DNA of 64,000 nt from an uncultured beta proteobacterium (GTDB lineage: Bacteria > Pseudomonadota > Gammaproteobacteria > Burkholderiales > SG8-41). Made by a program: the position numbers and the translations under genes. The stretch spans positions 1-64,000 of the forward strand of contig CAITMU010000037.1 of NCBI GenBank assembly GCA_903893565.1, written 5' to 3'. Positions 25,623-36,033 of this stretch are shown here, piece by piece. The notes beneath the pieces were generated by a model. The model was not told where the DNA came from and searched no databases. It saw nothing but the letters and a program-made list of their open reading frames with translations. The stretch's first letter is position 1; every line of letters begins with the position of its first letter.

Positions 25623-26527
25623 CAAATATATCTCCAATATAACCAACAATTAATAAATGCTACTTTGAAGGTTCAGCAAATTGTGTGCCAAAGAAATTTC
25701 AAGTCATCCTTCTTTAAAAAAATATCTAAAAACAACCATTTTTTCATAAAGTTGCCATAAACATATCCAATTTTTTCTATTAATCTGTGACGCTTTCCTG
25801 TTTGAATTTTCAATTCGAGTCTTCACGTCGCTCGAAATGGCGCGTCAACGTGGTGCACAAAAACATTAGAGCGCACTAAAACTAAGCACTTACCTTCTCA
25901 TGCAATCGTTACATCAAACGTTCAAGGAATTGGGGCATTGCTGTTACTCTAGATCCCTAATAATTCGTGCTTTTTCTCATCTTAATGAAGGGGTCTACAG
26001 CAGAAATTTAACGATTCCAATACTGACTTAATCAATGGACTGCATTGTTTCTTGCACAATGGTGATGCATCCATATAAAGACCCAGCCTCTTAAGGGGTT
26101 TTTTTCATTCACTCAAAAATGAATGCCCATCCCTTTAATGGAGAAAAAAATAGGTCGAGTCACCCCCTTCCATAACGACTTTAATCTCGACACTAATGGT
26201 ATGAATATTGCTTTTTCTAGTTATAGTTATAGAGTTAAAGTGATTTCTTAGGAACAATAAAAAAAGACTTCTTGATTTAGTTTTTTAAATATTTTTCATG
26301 AAGTTAGCTGACTCTTTAAAAGTTAAGACTTAGAATTAAGTTTTTTGTCTTCACCCAACTGCATACTTGCTCAAATCAAATGTTAGGTGACGACAACCCG
26401 CAATACTTTAGAATCGTAATGAAAAATTGATTTTCCCCATGAGGTTTTTATCAATACTTAGAAAAATTTCTCACCTTATTTTTCGTTTCTTTCGCCAATA
26501 AAACTCGAGCGACCCATCCCCAAACGT
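25623..26527. other. Long intergenic region between Tsx-like gene and xdhA
   Basis: About 900 bp, AT-rich, holding the divergent promoters for the Tsx-like gene and the xdh operon. I found no gene in it, no strong terminator and no clear operator. Short T- and A-runs are common. It is the longest gap in the window and the best place to look for purine-responsive control elements. Confidence 0.4.
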
Positions 26528-28018
26528 ATGCCTGAAACGACTCAAAAGATCCACTTCATCCTAAATGACCAACCCGTTGAAGTGGCATGCCAAGACTCGA
26601 CGATGACGCTGCTCGAATTTCTAAGAGAAGAAAAAAATCTCAAAGGAACCAAAGAAGGGTGTGCTGAGGGTGACTGCGGCGCTTGCACGGTGCTTCTCGG
26701 CGATCTTAACCAAGAAAAAATCCAATACAGGGCCATCAATTCCTGTATACGATTTCTCCCTAGCCTGCACGGAAAATCAATCATCACGGTAGAGGCCATA
26801 CTGCAAAAAGACAAAACCCTGCATCCGGTTCAACAAGCATTAATGGATGAAAAAGCCTCTCAATGTGGGTTTTGCACCCCGGGTTTTGTCATGTCACTAT
26901 TGGCGCTTTACCTGAATAAATCAAAAACGAACAAAGACGAAGTCACTCAAACCCTGGCAGGCAATCTTTGCCGCTGCACTGGCTATCGGCCTATCGTGGA
27001 GGCAGGGTGCCGCATGCACGATTACCCCAACCCCTCCGATTGGAGTCAACAAAGCGCTCAAAGTGTCAAACGCATTACACAACTCCAATCGATTCAATCC
27101 ATCCCCTCTACCCCATCGAACCCCTTACCTGCGCTAAGCGCATTAACCTACTGGGCGCCCGATAACATCGAGCACTTATCTCAAGCTTACCTAGAAAACC
27201 CCCAAGCACTCCTTCTGGCCGGCGGTACCGACATCGGTCTTTGGGTCACCAAGCAGATGCGTCCATTACCCCTGTTAATTGACTTAGGCAATATCGCCGC
27301 GCTCAAACTTGTCGAAACAGACCCCGGCCACCTCACTATTGGAGCCGCCGTCAAACTCACCGATGCCTTCGAAAGCCTCACCCAACACTACCCGCAGTTA
27401 CAAAGCATCGCCGATCGTTTTGCCTCCCCGCCCATCCGAAATGCAGCCACCCTATGCGGCAACTTAGCCAATGGCTCACCGATCGGGGATTGCCTGCCTG
27501 TCTTAATCGCCCTGAATGCCCAACTCACCTTGCAAAGAGGAGCCCTGACTCGAAAACTTGCACTTGACGCGTTTTATCTGGGTTACCAATCTAATGCGCT
27601 TCAATCTGGGGAATGGATTCGTAGTGTCGAAATACCTCTTTTGCCCGGCTCCTATCGAATGGCTAGCTATAAAATTGCCAAGCGCCATGATCAGGATATT
27701 TCCACGGTCTTTGCTGCCTATGTCTTCGAAATGAAGGCAGATCACATCATACAAGCACGGGTGGCCTATGGCGGCATGGCAGCCACCGCCAAACGCGCCC
27801 CTCTGACCGAGTTAGCCTTGAAAGGAAAAACCTGGTGTCACGACACTTTCAATCAAGCCGTAGACTGTATTGAAAAGGACTTCACGCCCTTATCCGACCA
27901 ACGCGCCAGTGATCAGTACCGACGCCAAGTGGCTAAAAATCTTTTGATTCGCTTTTTTCTCGAACACGAATCACAGGCTCAAAGCATGGACATCCACCAC
28001 CAAACCCAACCCGCTTGA
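26528..28018 (+). CDS. xdhA: Xanthine dehydrogenase small subunit (2Fe-2S and FAD)
   Basis: 496 residues. Eight cluster Cys: C45, C50, C53, C73 and C113, C116, C148, C150. After a low-complexity linker at about 180-205, the FAD domain follows with LLAGGTDIGLWVTK near 230 and TLCGNLANGSPIGD. The fused Fe-S/FAD layout is that of proteobacterial XdhA, unlike clusters A and C where the two are separate. With XdhB it oxidises hypoxanthine and xanthine to urate, passing electrons to NAD. First gene of xdhABC. Confidence 0.95.
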   Translation: MPETTQKIHFILNDQPVEVACQDSTMTLLEFLREEKNLKGTKEGCAEGDCGACTVLLGDLNQEKIQYRAINSCIRFLPSLHGKSIITVEAILQKDKTLHPVQQALMDEKASQCGFCTPGFVMSLLALYLNKSKTNKDEVTQTLAGNLCRCTGYRPIVEAGCRMHDYPNPSDWSQQSAQSVKRITQLQSIQSIPSTPSNPLPALSALTYWAPDNIEHLSQAYLENPQALLLAGGTDIGLWVTKQMRPLPLLIDLGNIAALKLVETDPGHLTIGAAVKLTDAFESLTQHYPQLQSIADRFASPPIRNAATLCGNLANGSPIGDCLPVLIALNAQLTLQRGALTRKLALDAFYLGYQSNALQSGEWIRSVEIPLLPGSYRMASYKIAKRHDQDISTVFAAYVFEMKADHIIQARVAYGGMAATAKRAPLTELALKGKTWCHDTFNQAVDCIEKDFTPLSDQRASDQYRRQVAKNLLIRFFLEHESQAQSMDIHHQTQPA

Positions 28019-28028
28019 GCACCTGATC

Positions 28029-30413
28029 ATGCCTATCACTCACGCCCTGCCCCACATTTCCGAGTCAAGGCTCAATGAACCCTCTATAGTCGGCCAATCC
28101 CACCCTCACGACAGTGCGTTTAGCCATGTGAGCGCTCAAGCCCGGTATATAGATGACTTGCTACTACCGACCAGCACCTTACATGCGGCAATCGGTATGA
28201 GCCCTCTAGCCCACGCGAATATTCATGCCATCGATTTAAGTGCTGTGATGACTGCACCTGGCCTCGTCGCAACTCTCCAGGCTAAAGAAATCCCCGGGAA
28301 AAATAACTATGGGCCTATTTTGCAAGATGACCCAATCCTCTCTGATACCCTCGTGCAATATGTTGGACAACCCATCTTCGCGGTAGCCGCCACCTCTCAT
28401 CGACTGGCAAGGCAGGCCGTCAGACGATTCAAATGGGAAGCCACACCCCTGCCCGCTATCCTCGATATCACCGAGGCCCTGAAAGCCAATAGCTTTGTCA
28501 TTCCCAGTCAAACGTTGGTTCGGGGTGAACCCCAAAAAGCACTCGCCTCCAGCCCATTTCGACTGCAGTCTGAACTCACGATCGGCGGACAAGATCATTT
28601 TTATCTTGAAGGGCAAATCGCGGTTGCGATCCCTCAGGAAAATTCGGGCATGTTGATTTACAGTTCAACCCAGCACCCGAGCGAAGTGCAGCACTTGGTA
28701 GCCCTTGCACTTAACCTTCACTCTCATGATGTCAACATTGTCTGTCAGCGTATGGGAGGCGCCTTCGGAGGAAAAGAAAGTCAACCCGCCTTAATTGCTT
28801 GCATCGCAGCCCTTTTAGCGCAAAAAACAGGACACCCCGTCAAACTACGGTTGGACCGCGATGACGACATGATTATGACGGGAAAACGCCATGATTTTTT
28901 AGCACAATACGATGTTGGGTTTAGTGCCACTGGACGCATTAACGCACTAAAAATAATGCTCGCCTCGCGATGCGGGTATTCCGCAGATCTGTCTGGCCCA
29001 GTAAACGATCGCACTATCTGTCACGTTGATAACGCTTACTTTCTTGAGAACGTTGAAATTATTTCTCACCGCTGTAAAACCAACACCGTTTCAAACACTG
29101 CGTTTCGTGGCTTTGGGGGCCCTCAAGGCATGATGGCGATCGAATCGGTCATGGATGATATTGCTGGACACTTACAATGTGATCCACTCGATATACGTCG
29201 AGAAAATTTTTATGGTATCCATGACAGAAACATTACCCCATACAGCATGAAGGTTGAAGATAATGTCATTCACCTTATCGTCGATCAACTGGAAAAGTCG
29301 AGCCACTATCAACAACGCCGCTCCCGTATTCAAGCGCTTAATGCTAACCACCGCTTCATCAAAAGAGGGATTGCGCTAACCCCTGTCAAATTTGGCATCT
29401 CCTTTAATGCCACACATTACAACCAAGCCGGCGCTTTACTCCATTTATATACCGATGGAACCTTGCTGTTAAATCACGGTGGCACTGAAATGGGCCAAGG
29501 CCTTTACACCAAGGTGATGCAAGTGGTGGCTGAAGAGTTAGGTGTGCCTTTACACCACGTGCGCACCAGTGCGACCGATACCAGTAAAGTGCCCAATACC
29601 TCCGCGACGGCAGCCTCCTCCGGCAGCGATTTGAATGGCAAAGCAGCTCAAGCTGCAGCACGCATTCTAAAAAATCGTTTGATCGGGTTTGCCAGTGAGA
29701 AATACGGTCTACCCAGTCATGCTATCTCTTTTAAAGACGGACTCGTCCATTTAGCCTCCATGCCCTCGATGAGACTTGCTGAGCTTGCCACAGCAGCCCA
29801 TGCGGGCCGAATTTCACTCTCCGCCACTGGCTACTATCGAACCCCCAAAATTCACTGGGACCGACAAACTCTCACGGGTCGACCTTTTTTTTATTTCTCC
29901 TACGGTGCGGCCGTCGTCGAAGTGGCCATTGATGGCCTCACCGGCGAGAGTCGAATACTCAAAGTCGATATTCTCCATGATGTCGGCTCCTCCCTCAATC
30001 CCGACATTGATAAAGGGCAAATAGAAGGCGGTTTTATTCAAGGGCTGGGCTGGTTGACCTCTGAAGAACTGTGGTGGAACAAAAAGGGCGAATTAAAAAC
30101 CCATTCGCCTTCGACCTATAAAATTCCCACGGCCCACGATTGGCCGCTTGAAGTGCAAATAGAACTCTTACAAAACGAACCTAACCGCGAAGATACGATC
30201 TTCGCCTCTAAAGCCGTAGGAGAACCCCCTTTTATGCTCGCGATAGCAGCTTTTCAAGCGCTACGGGATGCCGTTTCCTCTTTTGAAGGGCATGCCCCAT
30301 CCATTCCATTACAAGCACCTGCAACCCCTGAATCCCTATTAAAGGCCATTGGCTCGATACAAACTCATCCTTCCGGGCTTTGGTCGAGTAGCCGTTTAAC
30401 AGAAAGCCTCTAA
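28029..30413 (+). CDS. xdhB: Xanthine dehydrogenase molybdopterin subunit
   Basis: 794 residues. Molybdopterin loop GGAFGGKES from 243, substrate-binding E194 (FYLEGQ), active-site Arg R360 in TAFRGFGGPQG, and catalytic Glu E732 in VGEPP. These residues fit true xanthine dehydrogenases rather than CoxL-like proteins. It starts 10 bp after xdhA, and its stop overlaps the xdhC start (TAATG). Confidence 0.95.
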   Translation: MPITHALPHISESRLNEPSIVGQSHPHDSAFSHVSAQARYIDDLLLPTSTLHAAIGMSPLAHANIHAIDLSAVMTAPGLVATLQAKEIPGKNNYGPILQDDPILSDTLVQYVGQPIFAVAATSHRLARQAVRRFKWEATPLPAILDITEALKANSFVIPSQTLVRGEPQKALASSPFRLQSELTIGGQDHFYLEGQIAVAIPQENSGMLIYSSTQHPSEVQHLVALALNLHSHDVNIVCQRMGGAFGGKESQPALIACIAALLAQKTGHPVKLRLDRDDDMIMTGKRHDFLAQYDVGFSATGRINALKIMLASRCGYSADLSGPVNDRTICHVDNAYFLENVEIISHRCKTNTVSNTAFRGFGGPQGMMAIESVMDDIAGHLQCDPLDIRRENFYGIHDRNITPYSMKVEDNVIHLIVDQLEKSSHYQQRRSRIQALNANHRFIKRGIALTPVKFGISFNATHYNQAGALLHLYTDGTLLLNHGGTEMGQGLYTKVMQVVAEELGVPLHHVRTSATDTSKVPNTSATAASSGSDLNGKAAQAAARILKNRLIGFASEKYGLPSHAISFKDGLVHLASMPSMRLAELATAAHAGRISLSATGYYRTPKIHWDRQTLTGRPFFYFSYGAAVVEVAIDGLTGESRILKVDILHDVGSSLNPDIDKGQIEGGFIQGLGWLTSEELWWNKKGELKTHSPSTYKIPTAHDWPLEVQIELLQNEPNREDTIFASKAVGEPPFMLAIAAFQALRDAVSSFEGHAPSIPLQAPATPESLLKAIGSIQTHPSGLWSSSRLTESL

Positions 30414-31510
30414 TGCAACATTGGATAGAAAGACTGCTCACTCAATTACAACACGAAGCGGTGCTCATTCGCGTGGTTGTCGCCCAAACTCGTGGCTCAA
30501 CGCCCCGAGAGTCGGGAGCGGACATGCTCGTCGGAGAAACCCACACACAGGGCACCATTGGTGGAGGACAACTAGAGCTAAGATCCATCGAGATCGCCCG
30601 CCATATGCTATTAAAAGGCGCCCCTTGCGCCCGTACGGCGCGTTTCCCCCTGGGTCAAAAACTCGGTCAATGCTGTGGTGGTTCGGTTGTCGTTTGGTTT
30701 GAACGTTATGAGCAGAGCGATGAATTACTCTTAGCCCAAGGATTGAAATTATTTCAATCCGGTCAACCCTGCTTAAAAACCAGTATCCTACAGTCTCAGA
30801 ACCACCTAGAGCATCGTTTTCATGAACGAGAGAATTTGCCGCGCTTACCCCCAAGCCTTAGCCCCGCCTTGCACAGCGCGGTATTGACTTCAATTTCACA
30901 AAATCCTACCTCTCTTCCCGCATTGGCACAATGGTGGCGCTCTGAGGATGAAGAAATACTGATAGAACGACTCGATACCCCCAAGCAACCGTTATGGATA
31001 TTCGGTGCTGGACATGTGGGAAAAGCCCTCATTGGAATCTTGTCTGAGTTACCCTTTCAAATCACTTGGATCGATAGTCGTCGCGATCAGTGTGTAGATA
31101 ACGAGCTTTGTAACGTCAAACTTCAATGGGCTAGCGATCCAGATCAACAGGTTTGTCAGGCTCCGCCTGGCACATTTTTTATTGTGATGACTCATAGCCA
31201 TGAACTTGATTTTAAAATATGCCATCAAATTCTGCTCCAGCCTGACTTTGGTTGGGCGGGCTTGATTGGCTCAGAGACCAAAGCCGCGTGTTTTAACTTA
31301 CGATTAGCTCGAGAAGAGGTTCCCGCGGACACCATTAATCGTTTGACTTGTCCAATAGGTGTCAGCGGTATAGACAGCAAGATCCCCGAAGTCATTGCGG
31401 TATCGGTTGCCGCTCAATTACTACAAATTGAGCAATCCCAGAGTTTCATCAAAACCTGTACGCCCCCTATATCCATTGCTCACGCCAACCCATCCTTTTT
31501 ACCCACTTAA
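30413..31510 (+). CDS. xdhC: Xanthine dehydrogenase accessory protein XdhC
   Basis: 365 residues. N-terminal XdhC/CoxI domain (AQTRGSTPRESGADMLV near 24-40, GTIGGGQLE 47-55, QCCGGS with C87/C88) and a C-terminal Rossmann-like domain (IFGAGHVGKAL from 196). XdhC binds the molybdenum cofactor, promotes its sulfuration and inserts it into XdhB. It is the only such factor in the window, although three molybdenum hydroxylases are present. Overlaps xdhB by one base. Confidence 0.93.
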   Translation: MQHWIERLLTQLQHEAVLIRVVVAQTRGSTPRESGADMLVGETHTQGTIGGGQLELRSIEIARHMLLKGAPCARTARFPLGQKLGQCCGGSVVVWFERYEQSDELLLAQGLKLFQSGQPCLKTSILQSQNHLEHRFHERENLPRLPPSLSPALHSAVLTSISQNPTSLPALAQWWRSEDEEILIERLDTPKQPLWIFGAGHVGKALIGILSELPFQITWIDSRRDQCVDNELCNVKLQWASDPDQQVCQAPPGTFFIVMTHSHELDFKICHQILLQPDFGWAGLIGSETKAACFNLRLAREEVPADTINRLTCPIGVSGIDSKIPEVIAVSVAAQLLQIEQSQSFIKTCTPPISIAHANPSFLPT

Positions 31511-31559
31511 GCCCAATTATCCACTTCAACCAATAATGTAAGACTCTGAGCCAACCATC

Positions 31560-33098
31560 ATGAGCCCAAACCCTAACATCGATACCCCACTACTGGAACT
31601 GAAAAAGATCCGCAAAGTTTATCCCAGTGTAGTCGCCAATGATGAAATTAATCTCACCGTAAGACGCGGAGAAATACACGCCATCTTAGGAGAAAATGGG
31701 GCGGGTAAAAGCACGCTAATGAAAATTGTCTACGGTGCGACCAAGCCCGACAGCGGTCAAATACTCTGGGCAGGCAATGAGGTAAAAATCGATAATCCCG
31801 CTGCAGCCCGTCAATTAGGCATTGGCATGGTCTTTCAACACTTTGCCTTGTTTGAATCACTAAACGTCATGGAAAACATTCAGCTTTCTTTAGACAGCGC
31901 ACACAGCTCCGGAAATCTATCGGATCGGATCGTAGAAGTATCAGAGGAATACGGCTTACCCGTCGATCCTCGGCGTATGGTACACAGCATGTCGGTTGGC
32001 GAACGTCAAAGAGTGGAAATCGTGCGCTGCCTACTCCAAAAACCCAAACTTTTGATTATGGATGAGCCGACCTCGGTATTAACTCCCCAGGCTGTGATCA
32101 AGCTTTTCGAGACCTTGCGTCGATTGGCCAGTGAAGGATGCAGTATTTTATATATAAGCCACAAACTTCAAGAAATTCGCGATTTATGCCACACAGCCAC
32201 CGTATTAAGAGCGGGCAAAGTCACCGGGGTCACCGACCCCAAAGTGCAAAGCACTCAAAATCTGGCCCGGATGATGATCGGTGGTGAATTGCCAGAATGT
32301 CGACTACAACCCAAACCCCCCGGAAACACACTTCTGGAACTGATTAACCTTAATCTGCGCTCACAAGAGCCCTTTGGCACCGATTTAAAAAACATCAATC
32401 TTCGCGTTCGTAGCGGTGAGATTCTTGGTATTGCAGGGGTTTCTGGCAATGGTCAAAAAGAATTGATGGCGGCCATCTCCGGAGAAAATCTATTGCTCGA
32501 ATCCGGTTCAATCCGGGTCTCAGGTCAGCCGGTAGGAAGGAAAAATCCTGCTGAAAGACGAAAACTGGGACTGACTTTCGTTCCCGAGGAACGGTTAGGT
32601 CGAGGTGCTGTTCCCCCAATGAGCCTGGCGGATAATGCGCTTTTAACCGGTTCCCAAAATGGCATGGTTCGTTACGGTGTCATCAGCCAAATTGCGACAC
32701 AGAACTACGCCCAACGCGTCATTGATCAATTTAAAGTCATGTGCGCAGGCCAGCACGCTCTGGCTTCAAGCCTATCGGGGGGCAATTTACAAAAATACAT
32801 TGTAGGACGAGAAACCTTACTCAACCCAAAGGTCATGGTCGTGTCTCAACCGACCTGGGGAGTCGATGTCGGCGCCTCCGTGCTCATACGCCAGGCCCTC
32901 ATTGATTTACGCGATAGCGGAGTTGCTGTGCTCGTCATTTCTGAAGAATTAGATGAACTTTATATGATGTGCGATCAACTCGCCGTCATTGCACAGGGAA
33001 GACTCTCGGCCATTAAGCCCACCCATGAAACTCCGGTGGAGACCATCGGATTGTGGATGAGTGGACAGTTCGAAGAGGCATCAAACACAATCCCATAA
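31560..33098 (+). CDS. Double-domain ABC ATPase of the nucleoside/purine importer
   Basis: 512 residues with two nucleotide-binding domains. First: GENGAGKST (Walker A), SVGERQRVEI in place of LSGGQ, and LIMDEPTS (Walker B). Second: a degenerate Walker A (GVSGNGQKEL), LSGGNLQK, and VVSQPTWGVD with Gln replacing Glu, as is usual for the sugar/nucleoside group. Matches YufO/NupO. It is the missing partner of the receptor and permeases at 21381-24541, displaced about 7 kb and on the opposite strand, inside the xdh-puuD-guaD run. Confidence 0.9.
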   Translation: MSPNPNIDTPLLELKKIRKVYPSVVANDEINLTVRRGEIHAILGENGAGKSTLMKIVYGATKPDSGQILWAGNEVKIDNPAAARQLGIGMVFQHFALFESLNVMENIQLSLDSAHSSGNLSDRIVEVSEEYGLPVDPRRMVHSMSVGERQRVEIVRCLLQKPKLLIMDEPTSVLTPQAVIKLFETLRRLASEGCSILYISHKLQEIRDLCHTATVLRAGKVTGVTDPKVQSTQNLARMMIGGELPECRLQPKPPGNTLLELINLNLRSQEPFGTDLKNINLRVRSGEILGIAGVSGNGQKELMAAISGENLLLESGSIRVSGQPVGRKNPAERRKLGLTFVPEERLGRGAVPPMSLADNALLTGSQNGMVRYGVISQIATQNYAQRVIDQFKVMCAGQHALASSLSGGNLQKYIVGRETLLNPKVMVVSQPTWGVDVGASVLIRQALIDLRDSGVAVLVISEELDELYMMCDQLAVIAQGRLSAIKPTHETPVETIGLWMSGQFEEASNTIP

Positions 33099-33188
33099 CC
33101 GCATCTTTTGCCTGCCGGCTTAAAATAGTATCTTTACTCAATATATATATTTTGTCATTCCTCCTGACAATCCAAAGGTCTTTGTCTC

Positions 33189-34391
33189 ATGCCCAGTTAT
33201 CTTTTTGAATGGTTAAGCCTGCTTGGTCGTTGGTTACATATTATTGTGGCCATGGCCTGGATAGGCGCATCCTTTTACTTTGTGTGGCTGGATAATCATC
33301 TGTTAGCCCCCACCGATCCGCAATTAAAAGAAAAAGGCGTAAGCGGTGAGTTATGGGCAGTTCATGGAGGGGGATTTTATAATGCACAAAAATACCTTCT
33401 GACGCCAGACACAATCCCCTCGCCCCTACACTGGTTTAAGTGGGAAGCGTATTGGACATGGCTGTCAGGGTTTTTCTTGCTATGTGTGGTCTATTATTCA
33501 AGCCCGACATTGTATTTAATGGATCCCTCCGTAGCCAATATCAGTCCCGTTCAGGCCGTGCTCATCGGATTAGGCTCATTGGGCTTAGGCACCTTCCTCT
33601 ATGATCGACTGTGCGCCTCCCCCATCGGTAACGATTCGAGAAGACTCACCCTAGTCATCACCCTTTTACTCATCGCCGCCGCCTACGGATATTGCCATGT
33701 CTATAGTGGGCGCGGGGCATTCATTCATATGGGTGCACTCATGGGCACTATCATGGTCGCCAACGTGTTTTTTGTCATTATTCCAGGCCAACGTGAACTT
33801 ATTTTAGCCAAAATGGAGCAACGCCCCCCCGATCCACGTCATGCGCTTCGAGGCAAACAACGTTCAGTCCACAACACGTATTTCACGCTGCCTGTGGTGT
33901 TTATTATGATTAGCCACCATTATGCGATGACTTACGCCCACCCCTACAATTGGCTCATCCTGATCGGTCTATGCTTTGCCGGCGCATTGATTCGCATTTC
34001 TTTTGTCGCCCGCCACAAAGGGCCTCTTGCCAAACTGCCCCTTATTGTAGCGGCCCTTTTATTGGCTGCTGTAGCCTACGTGCTGGCCCCCCCTACGCCA
34101 ACCACGACGGCCTCATCCAACAAAGCGCTAAACCGCGTTAGTTTTACCCAAGTGCAATCCATCATCACTAATCGTTGCACCCCTTGCCACAGTGCTAACC
34201 CCACTCAACCCGGCTTTAGTGTAGCACCTAAGAACATTCAATTTAATCGAGCTGAGCAAATCCTCTCTATGGCACAGCCCATTTATGAACAAACCTCAAA
34301 ACGCATTATGCCTCTGGGCAACCTTACTGGAATAACCGAAGAAGAGCGACAACTGATTGCTCAATGGGCAACCGAACTTGAAAAAAAATAA
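33189..34391 (+). CDS. puuD: Membrane-bound urate hydroxylase with cytochrome c domain
   Basis: 400 residues. About eight membrane helices with conserved His, starting LLGRWLHIIVAMAWIGASFY, followed by a C-terminal cytochrome c domain: C330-C333-H334 (CTPCH) and a likely axial M374 (RIMPLGN). This is the PuuD layout, where urate is converted to 5-hydroxyisourate and electrons go to the respiratory chain. No soluble urate oxidase is in the window; the uraH and uraD products that take the next steps are encoded at 48875-49764. Confidence 0.92.
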   Translation: MPSYLFEWLSLLGRWLHIIVAMAWIGASFYFVWLDNHLLAPTDPQLKEKGVSGELWAVHGGGFYNAQKYLLTPDTIPSPLHWFKWEAYWTWLSGFFLLCVVYYSSPTLYLMDPSVANISPVQAVLIGLGSLGLGTFLYDRLCASPIGNDSRRLTLVITLLLIAAAYGYCHVYSGRGAFIHMGALMGTIMVANVFFVIIPGQRELILAKMEQRPPDPRHALRGKQRSVHNTYFTLPVVFIMISHHYAMTYAHPYNWLILIGLCFAGALIRISFVARHKGPLAKLPLIVAALLLAAVAYVLAPPTPTTTASSNKALNRVSFTQVQSIITNRCTPCHSANPTQPGFSVAPKNIQFNRAEQILSMAQPIYEQTSKRIMPLGNLTGITEEERQLIAQWATELEKK

Positions 34392-34407
34392 ATCCACGAT
34401 TCGCCCT

Positions 34408-35793
34408 ATGACCATAGCTGGGTCTCCAAGTGAGCAAAGTGGGAGTGAGGTCCTAAAAAAGACCAATCAGCGTGCCTTTAGAGGTTCTATTCTTCATTTT
34501 TTTAATGATCCGCAAAACAAAACAGAAACAGAAAACTCCCATCTCTGGGAATACATCGAAGATGGATGCCTTGTCATTGAAAACGGGCTCATCCATGCAG
34601 TCGGTCACGCTGCCGACATCATGGGCCAACTGCCCACCACTTGCCCTGTCATAGACCATCGCGGAGATTTAATCGTTCCAGGATTTGTTGACCCCCACAT
34701 TCACTTTCCGCAACTCGATACCATTGCAAGCCCAGGCACTGACTTAATCGATTGGTTAAATCGCTACGCCTTTCCCACTGAAGCGGCTTTTCAAGATAAA
34801 ACGCATGCAACGGCAGTGGCTGAATTTTTTATAGAAGAACTCATCCGTAATGGAACCACCAGCGCGTTAGTATTCGGTACGGTGCACCGCACTTCAATAG
34901 AGTCTTTTTTTGCTGTAGCACAGCGAAAAAAAATGCGCATGGTGGGCGGCAAAGTTCTCATGGATCGGCACTGCCCTAGAGAACTTCAAGATACCCCCGA
35001 ATCAGGCTATGCGGATTCCCAAGCCCTGATTCATGAATGGCACGGACGCGATCGACTGCAATATGCGATTACCCCACGATTTGCGATTACCTCATCCGAT
35101 GAGCAATTAGCCTTGACTGGCAAACTGGCACAAGAAAATCCTCGCTTAATCATACACACGCATTTGGCTGAAAATCATGAAGAAATTAACTGGGTTCGGC
35201 AACTCTTTCCTCGTCATCGTAGCTATCTTGATGTTTATGATCAATACGGCTTAGTCAACCAACAATCCGTTTTTGCTCATTGCATTTACTTAGATGACGC
35301 AGACCTTAAACGTATGCAATCGAGTGGTGCCACGGCAATCTTTTGCCCCACATCGAATCTATTTCTTGGTAGCGGACTATTCGATATTAAAAAAGCGGAT
35401 GAAGCACAAATGCCCTTTGGTGTTGCCACCGATGTGGGGGGAGGCACGAGTTTTAACCTTTTACGCACATTAAGTGAAGCATATAAAGTCAATAAACTAC
35501 AGGGTCAATTCCTATCCCCCTTACGAGCGTTTTATCTCATGACCCTGGGAGGTGCGAGAGCGCTACATTTGGATAGCAACATTGGGAACTTTATGCCTGG
35601 AAAAGAAGCCGACTTTGTGGTTTTAAGTCGTACGGCAACCCCCCTTATGGAAAGAAAATTGTCTCAAAATCGCTCCAAGGATGGCCTCCCAACCTTAACA
35701 GAGCAGCTCTTTACTTTTGTCATGCTCGGAGATGATCGGGCGATCAAACAAACCTACATCATGGGCGAAGCAGCAAAAGTAAGATCAGCCTAA
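34408..35793 (+). CDS. guaD: Guanine deaminase
   Basis: 461 residues from ATG 34408, which avoids overlap with puuD; an in-frame start at 34357 would overlap it by 35 bp. Amidohydrolase metal site GFVDPHIHFPQLD, HTHLAENHEE in the middle and TDVGGGTSFN near the end match GuaD. Converts guanine to xanthine, the substrate of XdhAB. Last gene of the xdhABC-ATPase-puuD-guaD run. Confidence 0.92.
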   Translation: MTIAGSPSEQSGSEVLKKTNQRAFRGSILHFFNDPQNKTETENSHLWEYIEDGCLVIENGLIHAVGHAADIMGQLPTTCPVIDHRGDLIVPGFVDPHIHFPQLDTIASPGTDLIDWLNRYAFPTEAAFQDKTHATAVAEFFIEELIRNGTTSALVFGTVHRTSIESFFAVAQRKKMRMVGGKVLMDRHCPRELQDTPESGYADSQALIHEWHGRDRLQYAITPRFAITSSDEQLALTGKLAQENPRLIIHTHLAENHEEINWVRQLFPRHRSYLDVYDQYGLVNQQSVFAHCIYLDDADLKRMQSSGATAIFCPTSNLFLGSGLFDIKKADEAQMPFGVATDVGGGTSFNLLRTLSEAYKVNKLQGQFLSPLRAFYLMTLGGARALHLDSNIGNFMPGKEADFVVLSRTATPLMERKLSQNRSKDGLPTLTEQLFTFVMLGDDRAIKQTYIMGEAAKVRSA

Positions 35794-35911
35794 AATTATA
35801 GTGGACTGAATGAGAAAATTCTTAACCCTCGTAAGATCTTGGCTTGACACTCTTTCCAGTGAAGCCCAAAAAGACTACCTTGATCAGTAGGGGCAATACC
35901 TCATCCACAAT

Positions 35912-35932
35912 AAGAAACGATTAGCGTTTCTT
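35912..35932. terminator. Weak stem-loop after guaD
   Basis: AAGAAACG and CGTTTCTT pair over 8 bp with a 5-nt loop, followed by GCGATTTT. It is 119 bp past the guaD stop and could end the operon. It lies within a short frame (35810-36007) that has an internal TAG. Confidence 0.4.
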
Positions 35933-36033
35933 GCGATTTTGAAATCACTCGATTTTCTTAATCTAAATCTCCTAACACTGACCTACATCAAAAAAAACCA
36001 GAAGTAATCCGTTTTAATGGGCTAGGACTAGAT

